NCBI RefSeq assembly: GCF_000316115.1
Contig: NZ_JH993795.1
Location: 280,562 to 344,561 of the forward strand
Direction: 5' to 3'
Origin: Leptolyngbya sp. PCC 7375
GTDB lineage: Bacteria; Cyanobacteriota; Cyanobacteriia; Phormidesmidales; Phormidesmidaceae
Length of the DNA: 64,000 nt
This document shows, in pieces, positions 25,436-33,693 of this stretch (position 1 is the stretch's first letter; each line of letters starts with the position of its first letter). A model generated the notes under the pieces. The model ran no database searches. It was not told the origin of the DNA and saw only the letters and a program-made list of their open reading frames with translations. A program made the position numbers and the translations under genes.

Positions 25436-25582
25436 TGACAAATGAGACGTTGGCTAGCTTTGAACTGGAGCGGATGGAAGGCTCCAGCGGCGGTGAGTCG
25501 CAAGAAGCGGTGAACGATACAATCGTAGGCTCGGTGCGGCAGACGAGTAGGGAAACGAGAAGGAATTGGTTGCCTTGGTGAT
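25436..25582 (+). CDS. 48-residue truncated paralogue of protein B (LPW end)
   Basis: ATG 25436 opens MTNETLASFELERMEGSSGGESQ and the gene ends RRNWLPW-stop. It matches the C-terminal third of protein B (MVNESLSANELERLEVSIGGETQ...KWLPW). It starts exactly where the B segment AYMxNE begins, so it is either a 5'-truncated copy or an independently kept module. It is divergent from parA, right after the palindrome. The SD is weak. Confidence 0.5.
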
Positions 25583-25622
25583 AGGTGGGGTTGCGATCGC
25601 AAATTTCATATCGCCTCCAAAC

Positions 25623-25657
25623 TTGAGATCGCATGACTTTTACTCATGCGATCTCAA
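25623..25657. terminator. 14-bp inverted repeat
   Basis: TTGAGATCGCATGA and TCATGCGATCTCAA around CTTTTAC, 40 bp after the small LPW gene. No T-run, so its role as a terminator is tentative. Confidence 0.4.
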
Positions 25658-25743
25658 CATAGGAAGTACCGTTCCGGACAATATCTAAATATTTTGTAGT
25701 ATGCTCATAAGCCCCAAAAATATCTTCACATGTATTTTTTGGC

Positions 25744-26379
25744 TTGTTTGAATCCAGTGCATCTATCAGTTCCATTCCAATCACCATTCAAGGAAGGTAC
25801 GCTTTGTTTAAAGCACTGTTGAGTTCAACATTACTGGCAGCTGTGAGTGTAGCCACGATAAGGGTTTCCCCTTCAAGTGCTGCAATTATTAAACCCCCAT
25901 CTGGAAATAGCTATGAGGTTACTACATTTACTGGGACATTCTTGGAACTTGAAGCCTTCACTAAAGGGCTAGATAACTTAGCGCCATTAGGCTCTTTTGG
26001 ACAGGGCGAAATAGCCAGCTTAGTAAAGACAGATCTTGGAACCCAAACGTTTCCAGATCCATCCTTTGGCAGCCGAACCGCTGGCCCATTATTTGTTTAT
26101 AGACGCTCACCTGATTTACTCGCAGCTTTCTGGGATGTTACCCCTGGCACAGTAGTTCCTGAGTCATTGCAAACACGAAGATTTAGCAGACTAGAAACTC
26201 ATCTCTACGGGGTTGTTAGAAGAGCCACCGATGAAGTACCCGGTGTCCCCGATCCCACACCAGGTCCATCACCCATACCAGGGGACCCTGACCCTATACC
26301 TACTCCAGCGCTTCTGCCTGGGCTAATCGGCATGGGTGCTGCTGCATTGCGAAAGAAAAGGAGCGAGATCAAAGCTTGA
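25744..26379 (+). CDS. Secreted protein with PEP-CTERM-like sorting tail
   Basis: A 211-residue protein. A signal sequence lies at about residues 20-47 (YALFKALLSSTLLAAVSVATI..SSAA), so a later start at the Met-less ALFK region is not possible and ATG 25744 or an alternative start close by is needed. The mature part has a beta-rich domain, then a Pro/Asp-rich linker (VPGVPDPTPGPSPIPGDPDPIP) and the tail PTPALLPGLIGMGAAALRKKR: motif, short hydrophobic helix and basic end, as in cyanobacterial PEP-CTERM variants. It is exported and anchored by exosortase if the host has one. Function unknown. Confidence 0.75.
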   Translation: MFESSASISSIPITIQGRYALFKALLSSTLLAAVSVATIRVSPSSAAIIKPPSGNSYEVTTFTGTFLELEAFTKGLDNLAPLGSFGQGEIASLVKTDLGTQTFPDPSFGSRTAGPLFVYRRSPDLLAAFWDVTPGTVVPESLQTRRFSRLETHLYGVVRRATDEVPGVPDPTPGPSPIPGDPDPIPTPALLPGLIGMGAAALRKKRSEIKA

Positions 26380-26410
26380 TCTAACACAGTCACGTTGTTA
26401 GTACTCATTC

Positions 26411-26445
26411 ATTATGAAAGCCTTCTCATTTAGGGGCTTTCATAA
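26411..26445. terminator. Bidirectional terminator hairpin
   Basis: ATTATGAAAGCC pairs with GGCTTTCATAAT between convergent genes (PEP-CTERM-like protein and recombinase). Confidence 0.7.
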
Positions 26446-26458
26446 TGGAAAAACATAC

Positions 26459-27007
26459 TCACAGCTTAGAAATCGCATCCTCTAGCTGCTTCGGCTGCAC
26501 GGCCAAATATCGTTGTAACGACCCCAAATCACTGTGCCCCGAAATCTCCTGCACCAACCGCAACGGAATCCCCGCATTCGACATCTTCGTCAACGCCGAA
26601 CGTCGGAAACTATGGGTGCTATACCCCACCAATCCCAAACGGTCACAGGCAATTCGTAATGCCTTATCGCACGCCTGCCGCGAGATCGACCCTGCTCCAC
26701 GCCCCCGATGACCACTGGGAAATAGATTCCCCGTCGTCGGTAACGCGGCCGTTTGCAATATTGCCCTCAACGTCGGATGCATCGGAGCCTCGCGGGTCTG
26801 TTTGGTCTTCGTATTCCCGCGTCGAAACACAATGGCATTGTTCACTAGATCTTCCGCTCGTAGCTGCCGCGCTTCACTGACTCGACAGCCGGTATAACGA
26901 CAAATCGAAAATAACGCCCGCATCCGCAAACTCATTTCACCGAGCACCTGGTCCAACTGCTCATCGGTAAAAATTTCGGCTTGTCCGTTGCGATCGCACT
27001 TAGTCAC
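26459..27007 (-). CDS. Tyrosine recombinase / phage-type integrase
   Basis: A 182-residue catalytic domain without an N-terminal core-binding domain. First Arg in RYTGCRVSEARQL (about 40), Lys in the beta-hairpin NTKTKQTREAPMHP, HSFRRSAL as H-x-x-R (about 131-134), GHSD (third His, about 156) and the nucleophile in LQRYLAV (about 166). All key residues are present. Such short recombinases are frequent on cyanobacterial plasmids and may resolve dimers or integrate the element. No att site could be set. The product is likely active. Confidence 0.9.
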   Translation of the reverse strand: MTKCDRNGQAEIFTDEQLDQVLGEMSLRMRALFSICRYTGCRVSEARQLRAEDLVNNAIVFRRGNTKTKQTREAPMHPTLRAILQTAALPTTGNLFPSGHRGRGAGSISRQACDKALRIACDRLGLVGYSTHSFRRSALTKMSNAGIPLRLVQEISGHSDLGSLQRYLAVQPKQLEDAISKL

Positions 27008-27158
27008 GGTCTAAGTTGCTCTTTTATAGAAATTAGCAACTTTAGAATACCCAATTTTCAACTGGTTGGCTGAAACGACCAAAACTCGTGGTTTCTTATT
27101 GAGAATAGCCATAGGTAAAAATAAACTGTCACATAGGGCTTAGCTCAATGTACGCAGG

Positions 27159-27253
27159 TGTTTACACGGTTAACAGCGTTAACGGTTTTCAGCCATAAAA
27201 AGAATGCCTATGGTCGATGAACCATGGGTTAACGCTGTTTACACTGTTTACAC
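27159..27253. promoter_or_regulatory. Operator-like repeats before RHH/helicase operon
   Basis: TGTTTACAC occurs three times (27159, 27236, 27245), the last two in direct tandem ending one base before ATG 27255. AACAGCGTTAAC (27172) and GTTAACGCTGTT (27228) form an inverted pair. The repeats cover the place where an SD would be, so the RHH protein probably represses its own translation-initiation region. Confidence 0.65.
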
Positions 27254-27254
27254 C

Positions 27255-27467
27255 ATGAGCAAGCCCATCGCCGCCGCCCGTATTCCCCATAGTTGGGACG
27301 AGCAGATACGTGCGATCGCAACCGAAACCGGTCGCACACCAAGTGAGGTGGTTAAAGAAGCCATTGGACTGTATCTAGAGAAAACAGACCCCAATGGTGT
27401 AGCATCCATGGCACGACGGCTTACTACCTTAGAAAAGCAGGTCAAAAAGTTGGTGCAGCTGGTGTAA
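27255..27467 (+). CDS. RHH (CopG-like) regulator
   Basis: The frame opens at 27204, but tandem operator-like repeats run to 27253, so ATG 27255 (MSKPIAAARIPHSWDEQI) is preferred. The 70-residue protein has a ribbon-helix-helix core (AARIPHSWDEQIRAIATETGRTPSEVVKEAIGLYLEK) and a C-terminal heptad helix MARRLTTLEKQVKKLVQL. The next gene begins 2 bp after its stop, so the two are an operon. It probably represses the nuclease-helicase through the repeats (inference). Confidence 0.7.
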   Translation: MSKPIAAARIPHSWDEQIRAIATETGRTPSEVVKEAIGLYLEKTDPNGVASMARRLTTLEKQVKKLVQLV

Positions 27468-27469
27468 CA

Positions 27470-29362
27470 ATGGCCTTGATCATCCCTGACACAATCCCAT
27501 CAAAAGCTAGTCAGGGGGAGAAGCTGCTATTCAAAATTTTAAGTGCACAGCTGCCGGATGATTTCATCGTTTGGCATGAACCACGGGTTAACGGTCTCTA
27601 TCCCGATTTCATCATTATTGGTCCTGAGTTTGGGTTACTGGTTTTAGAGGTCAAGGGGTGGTATGCCGCCCAAGTAGTGCGAGGCAACAACAACTTTTTT
27701 GATATTCGTTGGCAGCGTGGCGATGTCGTCAGGCTTGAAACGTGCCAACACCCACTAAAGCAAGGCCATGGTTACTTTGGGTCAGTGGCCGACAAGCTGA
27801 AAGGCTACCCCATCCTATGCAACCCAGACGGTAACTACCAGGGGCGTCTATGCTTTCCCGTGGGCATTGGCGCAGTGATGAGCAATATGACGGAGCCGCA
27901 GGCCCGCAATAACAGCCTCTATGTTCTGCTAAAGAAGCCAGCTGTTGCCTATCGGGATGAGTTACAGAGCTGGGTTAATCTGCCGAGTAGTGAGCTAATC
28001 CAACGACTCAAGGCGATGTTTACCAAGGCCGACTTTGCGTTTGCACCACTCACCTCGGACCAGGTCGGCACTATCAAAGGCATTCTGCATCCTGAAGTAG
28101 CGATCAAAGAGATCCCGGCTAAGCAGACCAGCCTATCGTTTGAGCCGGAGCAACCGTTACCATCCACAGCCACCATTTTGCTTAGCCTCGATGCAGAGCA
28201 GGAACGTATGGCCCGCGAGATAAAAAGCGGTCATCGGCTGATATCCGGCGTTGCTGGGTCTGGCAAAACGTTGATTCTGACGGCTCGCGCTAAGGCGTTG
28301 GCGAATCGTCTGACGCAGCATCGAATACTCATCCTGTGTTTCAACATTACGTTGGCAGCTCAGTTGCGATCGCAACTGCACAGCGACACCCGCAACCCGC
28401 AGTACAAAGAACGTATAGAGGTTCTGCACTTCCATGGTTGGGCCAGAACGCTACTGCGCAGCTTGCCCAATCCGCGCCAGTTCGCAAACGATGAAGACTA
28501 CAACCAAGTCTTAGGGGAGAAAGTCTTAGCTAAGATGCAGTCATTACCACCAGAGCAGCGCTGGGATTCGGTGTTAGTCGATGAAGCGCATACGTTCTCT
28601 CAGAGCTGGTTTACGTGCTGTGTGGCAGCGCTGCAAGACCCGGTAGACGGTGACTTGCTGATTGTTAGTGATGGTAGTCAGAGCTTGTACAAGAGAAATA
28701 AATTTACCTGGAAGTCCGTTGGTATTAACGCAATTGGGGGACGTTCGAAGCGCTTAACCCAAAACTATCGCAACACCCAAGAGATTCTGACAGCCGCCTG
28801 GGGCGTTTTACAAACTAAAGGGAAAGCCGATGCAGATGCAACGTTCCCGGCTGTAGAACCCAGTGCAGCGATACGTAGCGGACCTAAACCAACCATTCAC
28901 CTTACTCGGTCCAAAACAGCCGCTGGCAAAGCCGCTATTGCAAAAATAACAACGCTCTTAAACTCGGGCTATTCTCCATCAGATATTGCGATTCTGTATC
29001 GTTGGAAATCTAAAAAAGAAGAACATGCATTCAACTCTCTTTTGAGCCAGCTTCAGAGGCTCACCATCCCCTATTACTGGGTTACTCAGAATCAATCAAC
29101 CAAACGAAACTACGATGTTCAGCGCCCTGGTGTCAGAGTCATCACAACGCTCTCATCGTTGGGATTAGAGTTTAAGGTGGTCTTGTTGTTGTGGGCTGAG
29201 CAGTTTTGGGACTGTCAGAGTCATGATGGTGATAAAGCCTCGTTAGCCCAGCGGCAGCTGTATGTCGCTATGACCAGGGCTCAGGATGAGTTGCATATAT
29301 TTCTAGCAAGGCCCGTTCAGTTTTTGAGTCCTCATTCTTTCAATTCCGCACTCATCAGCTGA
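27470..29362 (+). CDS. NERD nuclease-domain / UvrD-like SF1 helicase
   Basis: A 630-residue protein. Residues about 15-110 are a NERD domain (ASQGEKLLFKIL..LYPDFIIIGPEFGLLVLEVKGW with D and E-x-K of the PD-(D/E)XK fold). The helicase part has Walker A GVAGSGKT (about 260), VLVDEAH Walker B (about 368), TQNYRNTQEIL motif and a C-terminal VITTLSSLGLEFKVVLLLW..QLYVAMTRAQDELHIFL. It is shorter than UvrD/Rep but keeps the motor motifs. NERD-helicase proteins are linked to DNA processing and some to phage defence. It is cotranscribed with an RHH repressor, which suggests tight control of a harmful activity. Confidence 0.85.
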   Translation: MALIIPDTIPSKASQGEKLLFKILSAQLPDDFIVWHEPRVNGLYPDFIIIGPEFGLLVLEVKGWYAAQVVRGNNNFFDIRWQRGDVVRLETCQHPLKQGHGYFGSVADKLKGYPILCNPDGNYQGRLCFPVGIGAVMSNMTEPQARNNSLYVLLKKPAVAYRDELQSWVNLPSSELIQRLKAMFTKADFAFAPLTSDQVGTIKGILHPEVAIKEIPAKQTSLSFEPEQPLPSTATILLSLDAEQERMAREIKSGHRLISGVAGSGKTLILTARAKALANRLTQHRILILCFNITLAAQLRSQLHSDTRNPQYKERIEVLHFHGWARTLLRSLPNPRQFANDEDYNQVLGEKVLAKMQSLPPEQRWDSVLVDEAHTFSQSWFTCCVAALQDPVDGDLLIVSDGSQSLYKRNKFTWKSVGINAIGGRSKRLTQNYRNTQEILTAAWGVLQTKGKADADATFPAVEPSAAIRSGPKPTIHLTRSKTAAGKAAIAKITTLLNSGYSPSDIAILYRWKSKKEEHAFNSLLSQLQRLTIPYYWVTQNQSTKRNYDVQRPGVRVITTLSSLGLEFKVVLLLWAEQFWDCQSHDGDKASLAQRQLYVAMTRAQDELHIFLARPVQFLSPHSFNSALIS

Positions 29363-29574
29363 ACTTATAGCTAAAAATCAGGGAAATTAGCTGTTTGGAC
29401 TCAAATTGGACTACTTTTCTAACACTGTATGGCGAATCAAATTCTCTGAGCGAAAATCGAGGGGTATAGTCCTGATTCCGCCGTTGACTAGTTGCGCTCG
29501 CTGCAACTTTCAAAGCCCGTTTAAGGCATGAGCAACACTTATGCGTGAATCGGTTGAATTGAGTGATCACTCTC

Positions 29575-32208
29575 TCATTGAATTTGCCGATCCTGTAGTC
29601 TTTGTAAATTTCCTCGCACGACGTTAGTAGAGGGGTGATCCGGTCCGAGAAGCTTTTCATCAAGTGCCAGGGCCTCTTGATAAAGGGGTTCGGCCTTCGT
29701 GTAGCGCCCTTGATGCTCATAGAGTACAGCGAGATTGTTGAGGCTACGGGCTATATCGGGATGCTTGCCACCCAAGAATTGTTTACTCATAGCTAGGGCC
29801 TCTTGGAAGAGGGGTTCGGCCTCGCTGTAGCGCCCTTGATAGTCGTAGAGTGCAGCCAGATTGTTGAGGCTAGGGATCACATCAGGATGCTCGTCACCCA
29901 ACAGCCGTTTACTCATAGCTAGGGCCTCTTGGAAGAGGGGTTCGGCCTCGCTGTAGCGCCCTTGATGCTCATAGAGTAAAGCGAGATTATTGAGGCTAAA
30001 GGCGACATTAGGATGCTCGTCATCCAACAGTTGTTTACTCATGACTAGGGCCTCTTGATAGAGGTATTCGGCCTCACTGTAGCGCCCTTGATTGTCGTAG
30101 AGCGCAGCCAGATTGTTGAGGCTACGGATCACATCGGGATGTTCGTCACCCAACAGCCGTCTACTCATGGCCAGGATTTTTTGATAGAGAGGTTCGGCCT
30201 TCGTGTAGCGCCCTTGAAGTTTGTAGAGCGTAGCGAGATTGTTGAGGCTAGGGATCACATCAGGATGCTCGTCACCCAACAGCCGTTTACTCATAGCTAG
30301 GGCCTCTTGGAAGAGGGGTTCGGCCTCGCTGTAGCGCCCTTGATGCTCATAGAGTAAAGCGAGATTATTGAGGCTAAAGGCGACATTAGGATGCTCGTCA
30401 CCCAACAGTCGTTTACTCATAGCTAGGGCCTCTTGGAAGAGGGGTTCGGCCTCGCTGTATTGCGCACATTCATTTAAGTAGCAGCCCGTTCGAGCTAATA
30501 GCAAAGTGGTCGTTTTAGATTCAATTTGAGCAGCTGTGGCTAGCTGAATGCTGACTTTGGCATGGGGCAACAGACGATCACAGTCTGGCAAATTACCGTA
30601 TTCAGCATTCGGGAATGCTTGGGTTACCGCTCCCAGTGTCCGCTCTACCCATAAGCGGCGTTGAGCTTCATCCATCTCAACTTTCACTACTTCCTGCACC
30701 AGGCGGTGAATTGTGTAACTGTCAGTGTCGGGGTCTACTTGAATCAAGGAATACTGACTTAACGGTTTCAGTAACTCAGCGATGACAAACCGTGCGTCCT
30801 CCTGATCCTCTGACTCCAGGGCCTTAGACAGTAAGCTTCCGAGCGACTCTCTGCCCAAAATGAGCAATTCATAAGGAATCCTATCTGGCGCGACAAAGGC
30901 ACTGACCTGTAATAGTTCGGCTGAGGCTGGCTTAGTCTCTCGCACAGCCTCAAAATTCAGCTGCCACGTGGTCTGTACAGAACGAGCAGGTTGCTGCTCA
31001 TTATCCACCGTTGGTAGTTGTCGCTCCAGGAGAGCTAACCGCTGCTTTCGATATTGACTGAGATAGGTGCTAAACCGCAGCTGCCATCGCAAAATAAAGG
31101 CACCGGCCTGTTCAAGGGCTAGGGGGAGAAACCCCAGTTCTTCGGCCAGAGCAGCAGCAGCGGCTTGCTCGGTGGGGTCATCAGCGTCCCGATTCGCGCG
31201 CTTGTACAGAAATGCGACAGCTTCTTGAGGCGGCATTTTTCGTAAGCTGACAGGCCGATCAATGCCAAGCATATCGAAGGTTTGAGCGCGTGAGGTTAAG
31301 AGGATATGACCTGGGGCCTGAGCCGGACGAAAGGGTTTGAGCAGAGAAGGGTGATCTGCATTGTCAAAGATGAGCAACCAGTCTGGGTTCGTCTCCAGCC
31401 AGTGCTTGACCGCTTGAATGGTGTCATTGGGGTCTTGAGCATCCTGCTGGGGCAGGTTGAGTAACCGGGCAATCTCCACGAAGCCGGTGCGTAGTTCTAG
31501 GTCTGTCTCTGCTCTGACCCAAAAAACAGCCTGATAGTCTTGACGGTGGCGATAAGCATACTCAACCGCAGCTTGGGTTTTACCAATACCCCCCAGACCA
31601 TGAATTGCTTGAATTTGAGATAAGGCAGCTGCCTTATCCTGATTCAGTTGTTGGTGTAATGCGTGAAGAGTCTCTTCACGGCCCGTGAAAAAGACATTCC
31701 TTTCATAGGGTACATTCCAGGGCTTAGAGATTAATGGAGCTGGAAATTCAGGCGGCTCTTTAGCGGTCTGAGTCATCTCTGACCTTGGAAAAGGCGGCTC
31801 AGTTCCCGGCTTTAAGCGGTCAGGTAAGGCATCTAAAATGGCCTGACGAGCAGCATCCGGTTCTAGTCCAACCAGATCCACATAGACAATGGGTCGCAAC
31901 AATCCAGCAGGCTTGCATTCCTGCACCCGAATGGGAATAATCTTACGCTGCAAGCTGGTAGGAGCGTCAGCAAAGGCAGCAGCCCATTCAGGCTGGGTAA
32001 ACTCGGCATTCAGGTAGTCCTCTGATAACACCACGAGGGTCTTATCCGTTTCTGCGGCAGCTCGCTGCATATCGAGCACAAAGTTTCCACCTGGTCGGAA
32101 ATCCCACGCTTGGATAACAACTGTATGACCTGCTTCTTCCAGGGTCCAGGCAATCCACTCGGCCCAAGCTTTATCGGCTCTGTTGTAACTCACAAAGAAG
32201 CTAGGCAT
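29575..32208 (-). CDS. TIR - NB-ARC - TPR (STAND/NLR-like) protein
   Basis: An 877-residue protein. Residues 1-130 form a TIR domain (FFVSYNRADKAWAEWIAWTLEEAG..LVVLSEDYLNAEFTQPEW) with the Glu of the catalytic NADase position in PEW. A STAND NTPase (NB-ARC) follows with GLGGIGKT (about 205) and LLIFDNAD (about 278), an ARC region with LLTSR and GFLPLALEQAG. The rest is a string of about seven 42-residue TPR units of the kinesin-light-chain type. The organisation equals plant-like NLRs and bacterial TIR-STAND defence proteins: TPRs sense, TIR consumes NAD (inference). TPR units are nearly identical in DNA. It is a single-gene cassette. Confidence 0.9.
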   Translation of the reverse strand: MPSFFVSYNRADKAWAEWIAWTLEEAGHTVVIQAWDFRPGGNFVLDMQRAAAETDKTLVVLSEDYLNAEFTQPEWAAAFADAPTSLQRKIIPIRVQECKPAGLLRPIVYVDLVGLEPDAARQAILDALPDRLKPGTEPPFPRSEMTQTAKEPPEFPAPLISKPWNVPYERNVFFTGREETLHALHQQLNQDKAAALSQIQAIHGLGGIGKTQAAVEYAYRHRQDYQAVFWVRAETDLELRTGFVEIARLLNLPQQDAQDPNDTIQAVKHWLETNPDWLLIFDNADHPSLLKPFRPAQAPGHILLTSRAQTFDMLGIDRPVSLRKMPPQEAVAFLYKRANRDADDPTEQAAAAALAEELGFLPLALEQAGAFILRWQLRFSTYLSQYRKQRLALLERQLPTVDNEQQPARSVQTTWQLNFEAVRETKPASAELLQVSAFVAPDRIPYELLILGRESLGSLLSKALESEDQEDARFVIAELLKPLSQYSLIQVDPDTDSYTIHRLVQEVVKVEMDEAQRRLWVERTLGAVTQAFPNAEYGNLPDCDRLLPHAKVSIQLATAAQIESKTTTLLLARTGCYLNECAQYSEAEPLFQEALAMSKRLLGDEHPNVAFSLNNLALLYEHQGRYSEAEPLFQEALAMSKRLLGDEHPDVIPSLNNLATLYKLQGRYTKAEPLYQKILAMSRRLLGDEHPDVIRSLNNLAALYDNQGRYSEAEYLYQEALVMSKQLLDDEHPNVAFSLNNLALLYEHQGRYSEAEPLFQEALAMSKRLLGDEHPDVIPSLNNLAALYDYQGRYSEAEPLFQEALAMSKQFLGGKHPDIARSLNNLAVLYEHQGRYTKAEPLYQEALALDEKLLGPDHPSTNVVRGNLQRLQDRQIQ

Positions 32209-32449
32209 GGGAGGCTTGAGGGAGGACGGATAGCACTCAATCCGAGGTAATTGCCACGATCATAAGCTATAAAAGCTGTTGACATGGAAAATTTCATCCC
32301 TGTTGTGTCAGTTGCCTAGCTGCTGCCCGGCGCAGCTAAACAGGCCTAAAACTGACATTAGTTGACGTTATTATTCGCGTCACGATCTCACGGAAAAAGT
32401 GTTTCTTGAGTCTTAGCAAGAGTCTCTGTACGGTCACTCATTTACCCCA
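32209..32449. other. Intergenic spacer
   Basis: No gene. Presumed promoter of the TIR gene at the left end; nothing else seen. Confidence 0.3.
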
Positions 32450-32689
32450 TCACCTCCGAGACTCACAAGCGATTCCATCCTTGTCGCCGTCCAGTCTATG
32501 TGGGTCTTCGCCAATTGTGACCACCGTAAAATTCTTCTCTTCAATATCAGCGCAGTCAACGTCATCTGCTTCCGTTCGATAGACGGGCACACAAGCACCT
32601 GAATAATGTGGATCACATTCAGCTTCCTGTGCGATCTCAACGCCCACAAACAGCTGAAACGTAGTCAAAACGGCTAGCAAGCCTTTCAT
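32450..32689 (-). CDS. Exported Excalibur-domain protein
   Basis: A 79-residue protein with a signal peptide (MKGLLAVLTTFQLFVGVEIAQ) and the Excalibur calcium-binding motif DVDCADI..DPHRLDGDKDGIACES (about 43-77), with paired cysteines and the DxDxDG loop. Excalibur domains often accompany extracellular thermonucleases, and one lies two genes upstream, so the two proteins probably act together outside the membrane. Same strand and tight spacing (8 bp) as the neighbour. Confidence 0.8.
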   Translation of the reverse strand: MKGLLAVLTTFQLFVGVEIAQEAECDPHYSGACVPVYRTEADDVDCADIEEKNFTVVTIGEDPHRLDGDKDGIACESRR

Positions 32690-32697
32690 AGCAACCT

Positions 32698-33033
32698 CTA
32701 TACAGAATCATCCATCCACCCACACTCATGACAATCCCAATGCACACGGGGCGGCGTAGTCTCGCGTATGGGCATTTCGCAGTTAGGGCAACGGCCCGTA
32801 AACAGCGGATGCCAGTCTAACAACGCTAGCTGCTGCTCATCAGTGATTTGAGTACGCAGCTGCGGTATCCAATCGCCAGCGTAGTATCCACCTTCTAGCG
32901 GCTCACCACGGGGCGCTATAGCGTCAAAGTCGAGGCACTCGTCACCCGTTGGACCGCATGGGTTCACACCGCAGATCATGTAAGGACTATGCGCATAGAA
33001 ACGACAGCGATCGCAATCGGGAATTTTAGGCAT
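32698..33033 (-). CDS. Cysteine-rich zinc-ribbon-like protein
   Basis: The frame opens at 33111 but overlaps the nuclease gene; ATG 33033 (MPKIPDCDRCRFYAHSPYMICGVNP) lies 1 bp from the nuclease stop and gives a 111-residue protein. It has C-x2-C pairs near residues 7-10, 21 and 26, and a C-terminal CPNC..WDCHEC zinc ribbon (about 82-107). Cyanobacterial plasmids carry similar conserved hypothetical proteins. Probably translationally coupled to the thermonuclease gene. Function unknown. Confidence 0.65.
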   Translation of the reverse strand: MPKIPDCDRCRFYAHSPYMICGVNPCGPTGDECLDFDAIAPRGEPLEGGYYAGDWIPQLRTQITDEQQLALLDWHPLFTGRCPNCEMPIRETTPPRVHWDCHECGWMDDSV

Positions 33034-33034
33034 A

Positions 33035-33625
33035 TCAGTTACGTTTGCGGTAGTCCCAGGGTTTTTCCGCGTCAGGGTTTGACCACACACCCGCTGATTG
33101 CTCCTTGGCAATATTTTCAGCCATCACTAACACCTCCGGCTGTGGGCAGTTGCCCGAGTATCTTTCATAGTGGTAGGCGTGACCATCCATCACCATTTGA
33201 GAGTTAAGGTGAACCTCTGAACCATCCGATTTCACGATGAACAGATCGGCTACTGCTCTCTTGTACTGGTCTTTCTCAATGGGAACAACTCTAATGAAGT
33301 CATCACCTTGAGCAACTAGCGATCTCAAATGGTCTCGCGCCTCAATCCCTCCCGGCTGCTCTATCTCAGGCGAATCCACCCCACAAAACCTAATTTTCAG
33401 CTCCTCGCCGCCACGCTCAACCCGTAGCGTATCGCCATCGTAGATAGAGCCTTCAACCACCTGATACCATTCAGTGTTTTGACTACCAGTTGCAGAATCA
33501 ATGGCAGCGTTAATCTGTTTGGTGAAGAGTTTCGGTGAGATCGTAACCAACCCCATCACAATTACCGCTGGAATAAACCCTCTCCGCTTCCAAATCTTCA
33601 CCACCGACCAAAACCTCAAACTCAC
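33035..33625 (-). CDS. Thermonuclease (SNase) with membrane anchor
   Basis: A 196-residue protein with a hydrophobic anchor at residues 15-30 (GFIPAVIVMGLVTIS) and an SNase/OB fold: EGSIYDGDTLRVERGGEELKIRFCGVDSPE (about 57-86; Asp and Arg of the active site), DQYKRAVADLFI (about 119-130) and the C-terminal AKEQSAGVWS. Catalytic Asp, Arg and Glu/Arg positions look intact. It cuts DNA or RNA with calcium, at the membrane outer face. First in a three-gene operon with the zinc-ribbon and Excalibur genes. Confidence 0.9.
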   Translation of the reverse strand: MSLRFWSVVKIWKRRGFIPAVIVMGLVTISPKLFTKQINAAIDSATGSQNTEWYQVVEGSIYDGDTLRVERGGEELKIRFCGVDSPEIEQPGGIEARDHLRSLVAQGDDFIRVVPIEKDQYKRAVADLFIVKSDGSEVHLNSQMVMDGHAYHYERYSGNCPQPEVLVMAENIAKEQSAGVWSNPDAEKPWDYRKRN

Positions 33626-33693
33626 AGACTATCTGAGCTTGCCCGTTCAGCGACAAAAGCTCATAGACTAGATGGGTATCAGCTAGGAAAGTC

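Noticed and set aside
29355..29720. 121-residue minus-strand frame
   Set aside because: It overlaps the end of the TPR gene in another frame and has no own signal.
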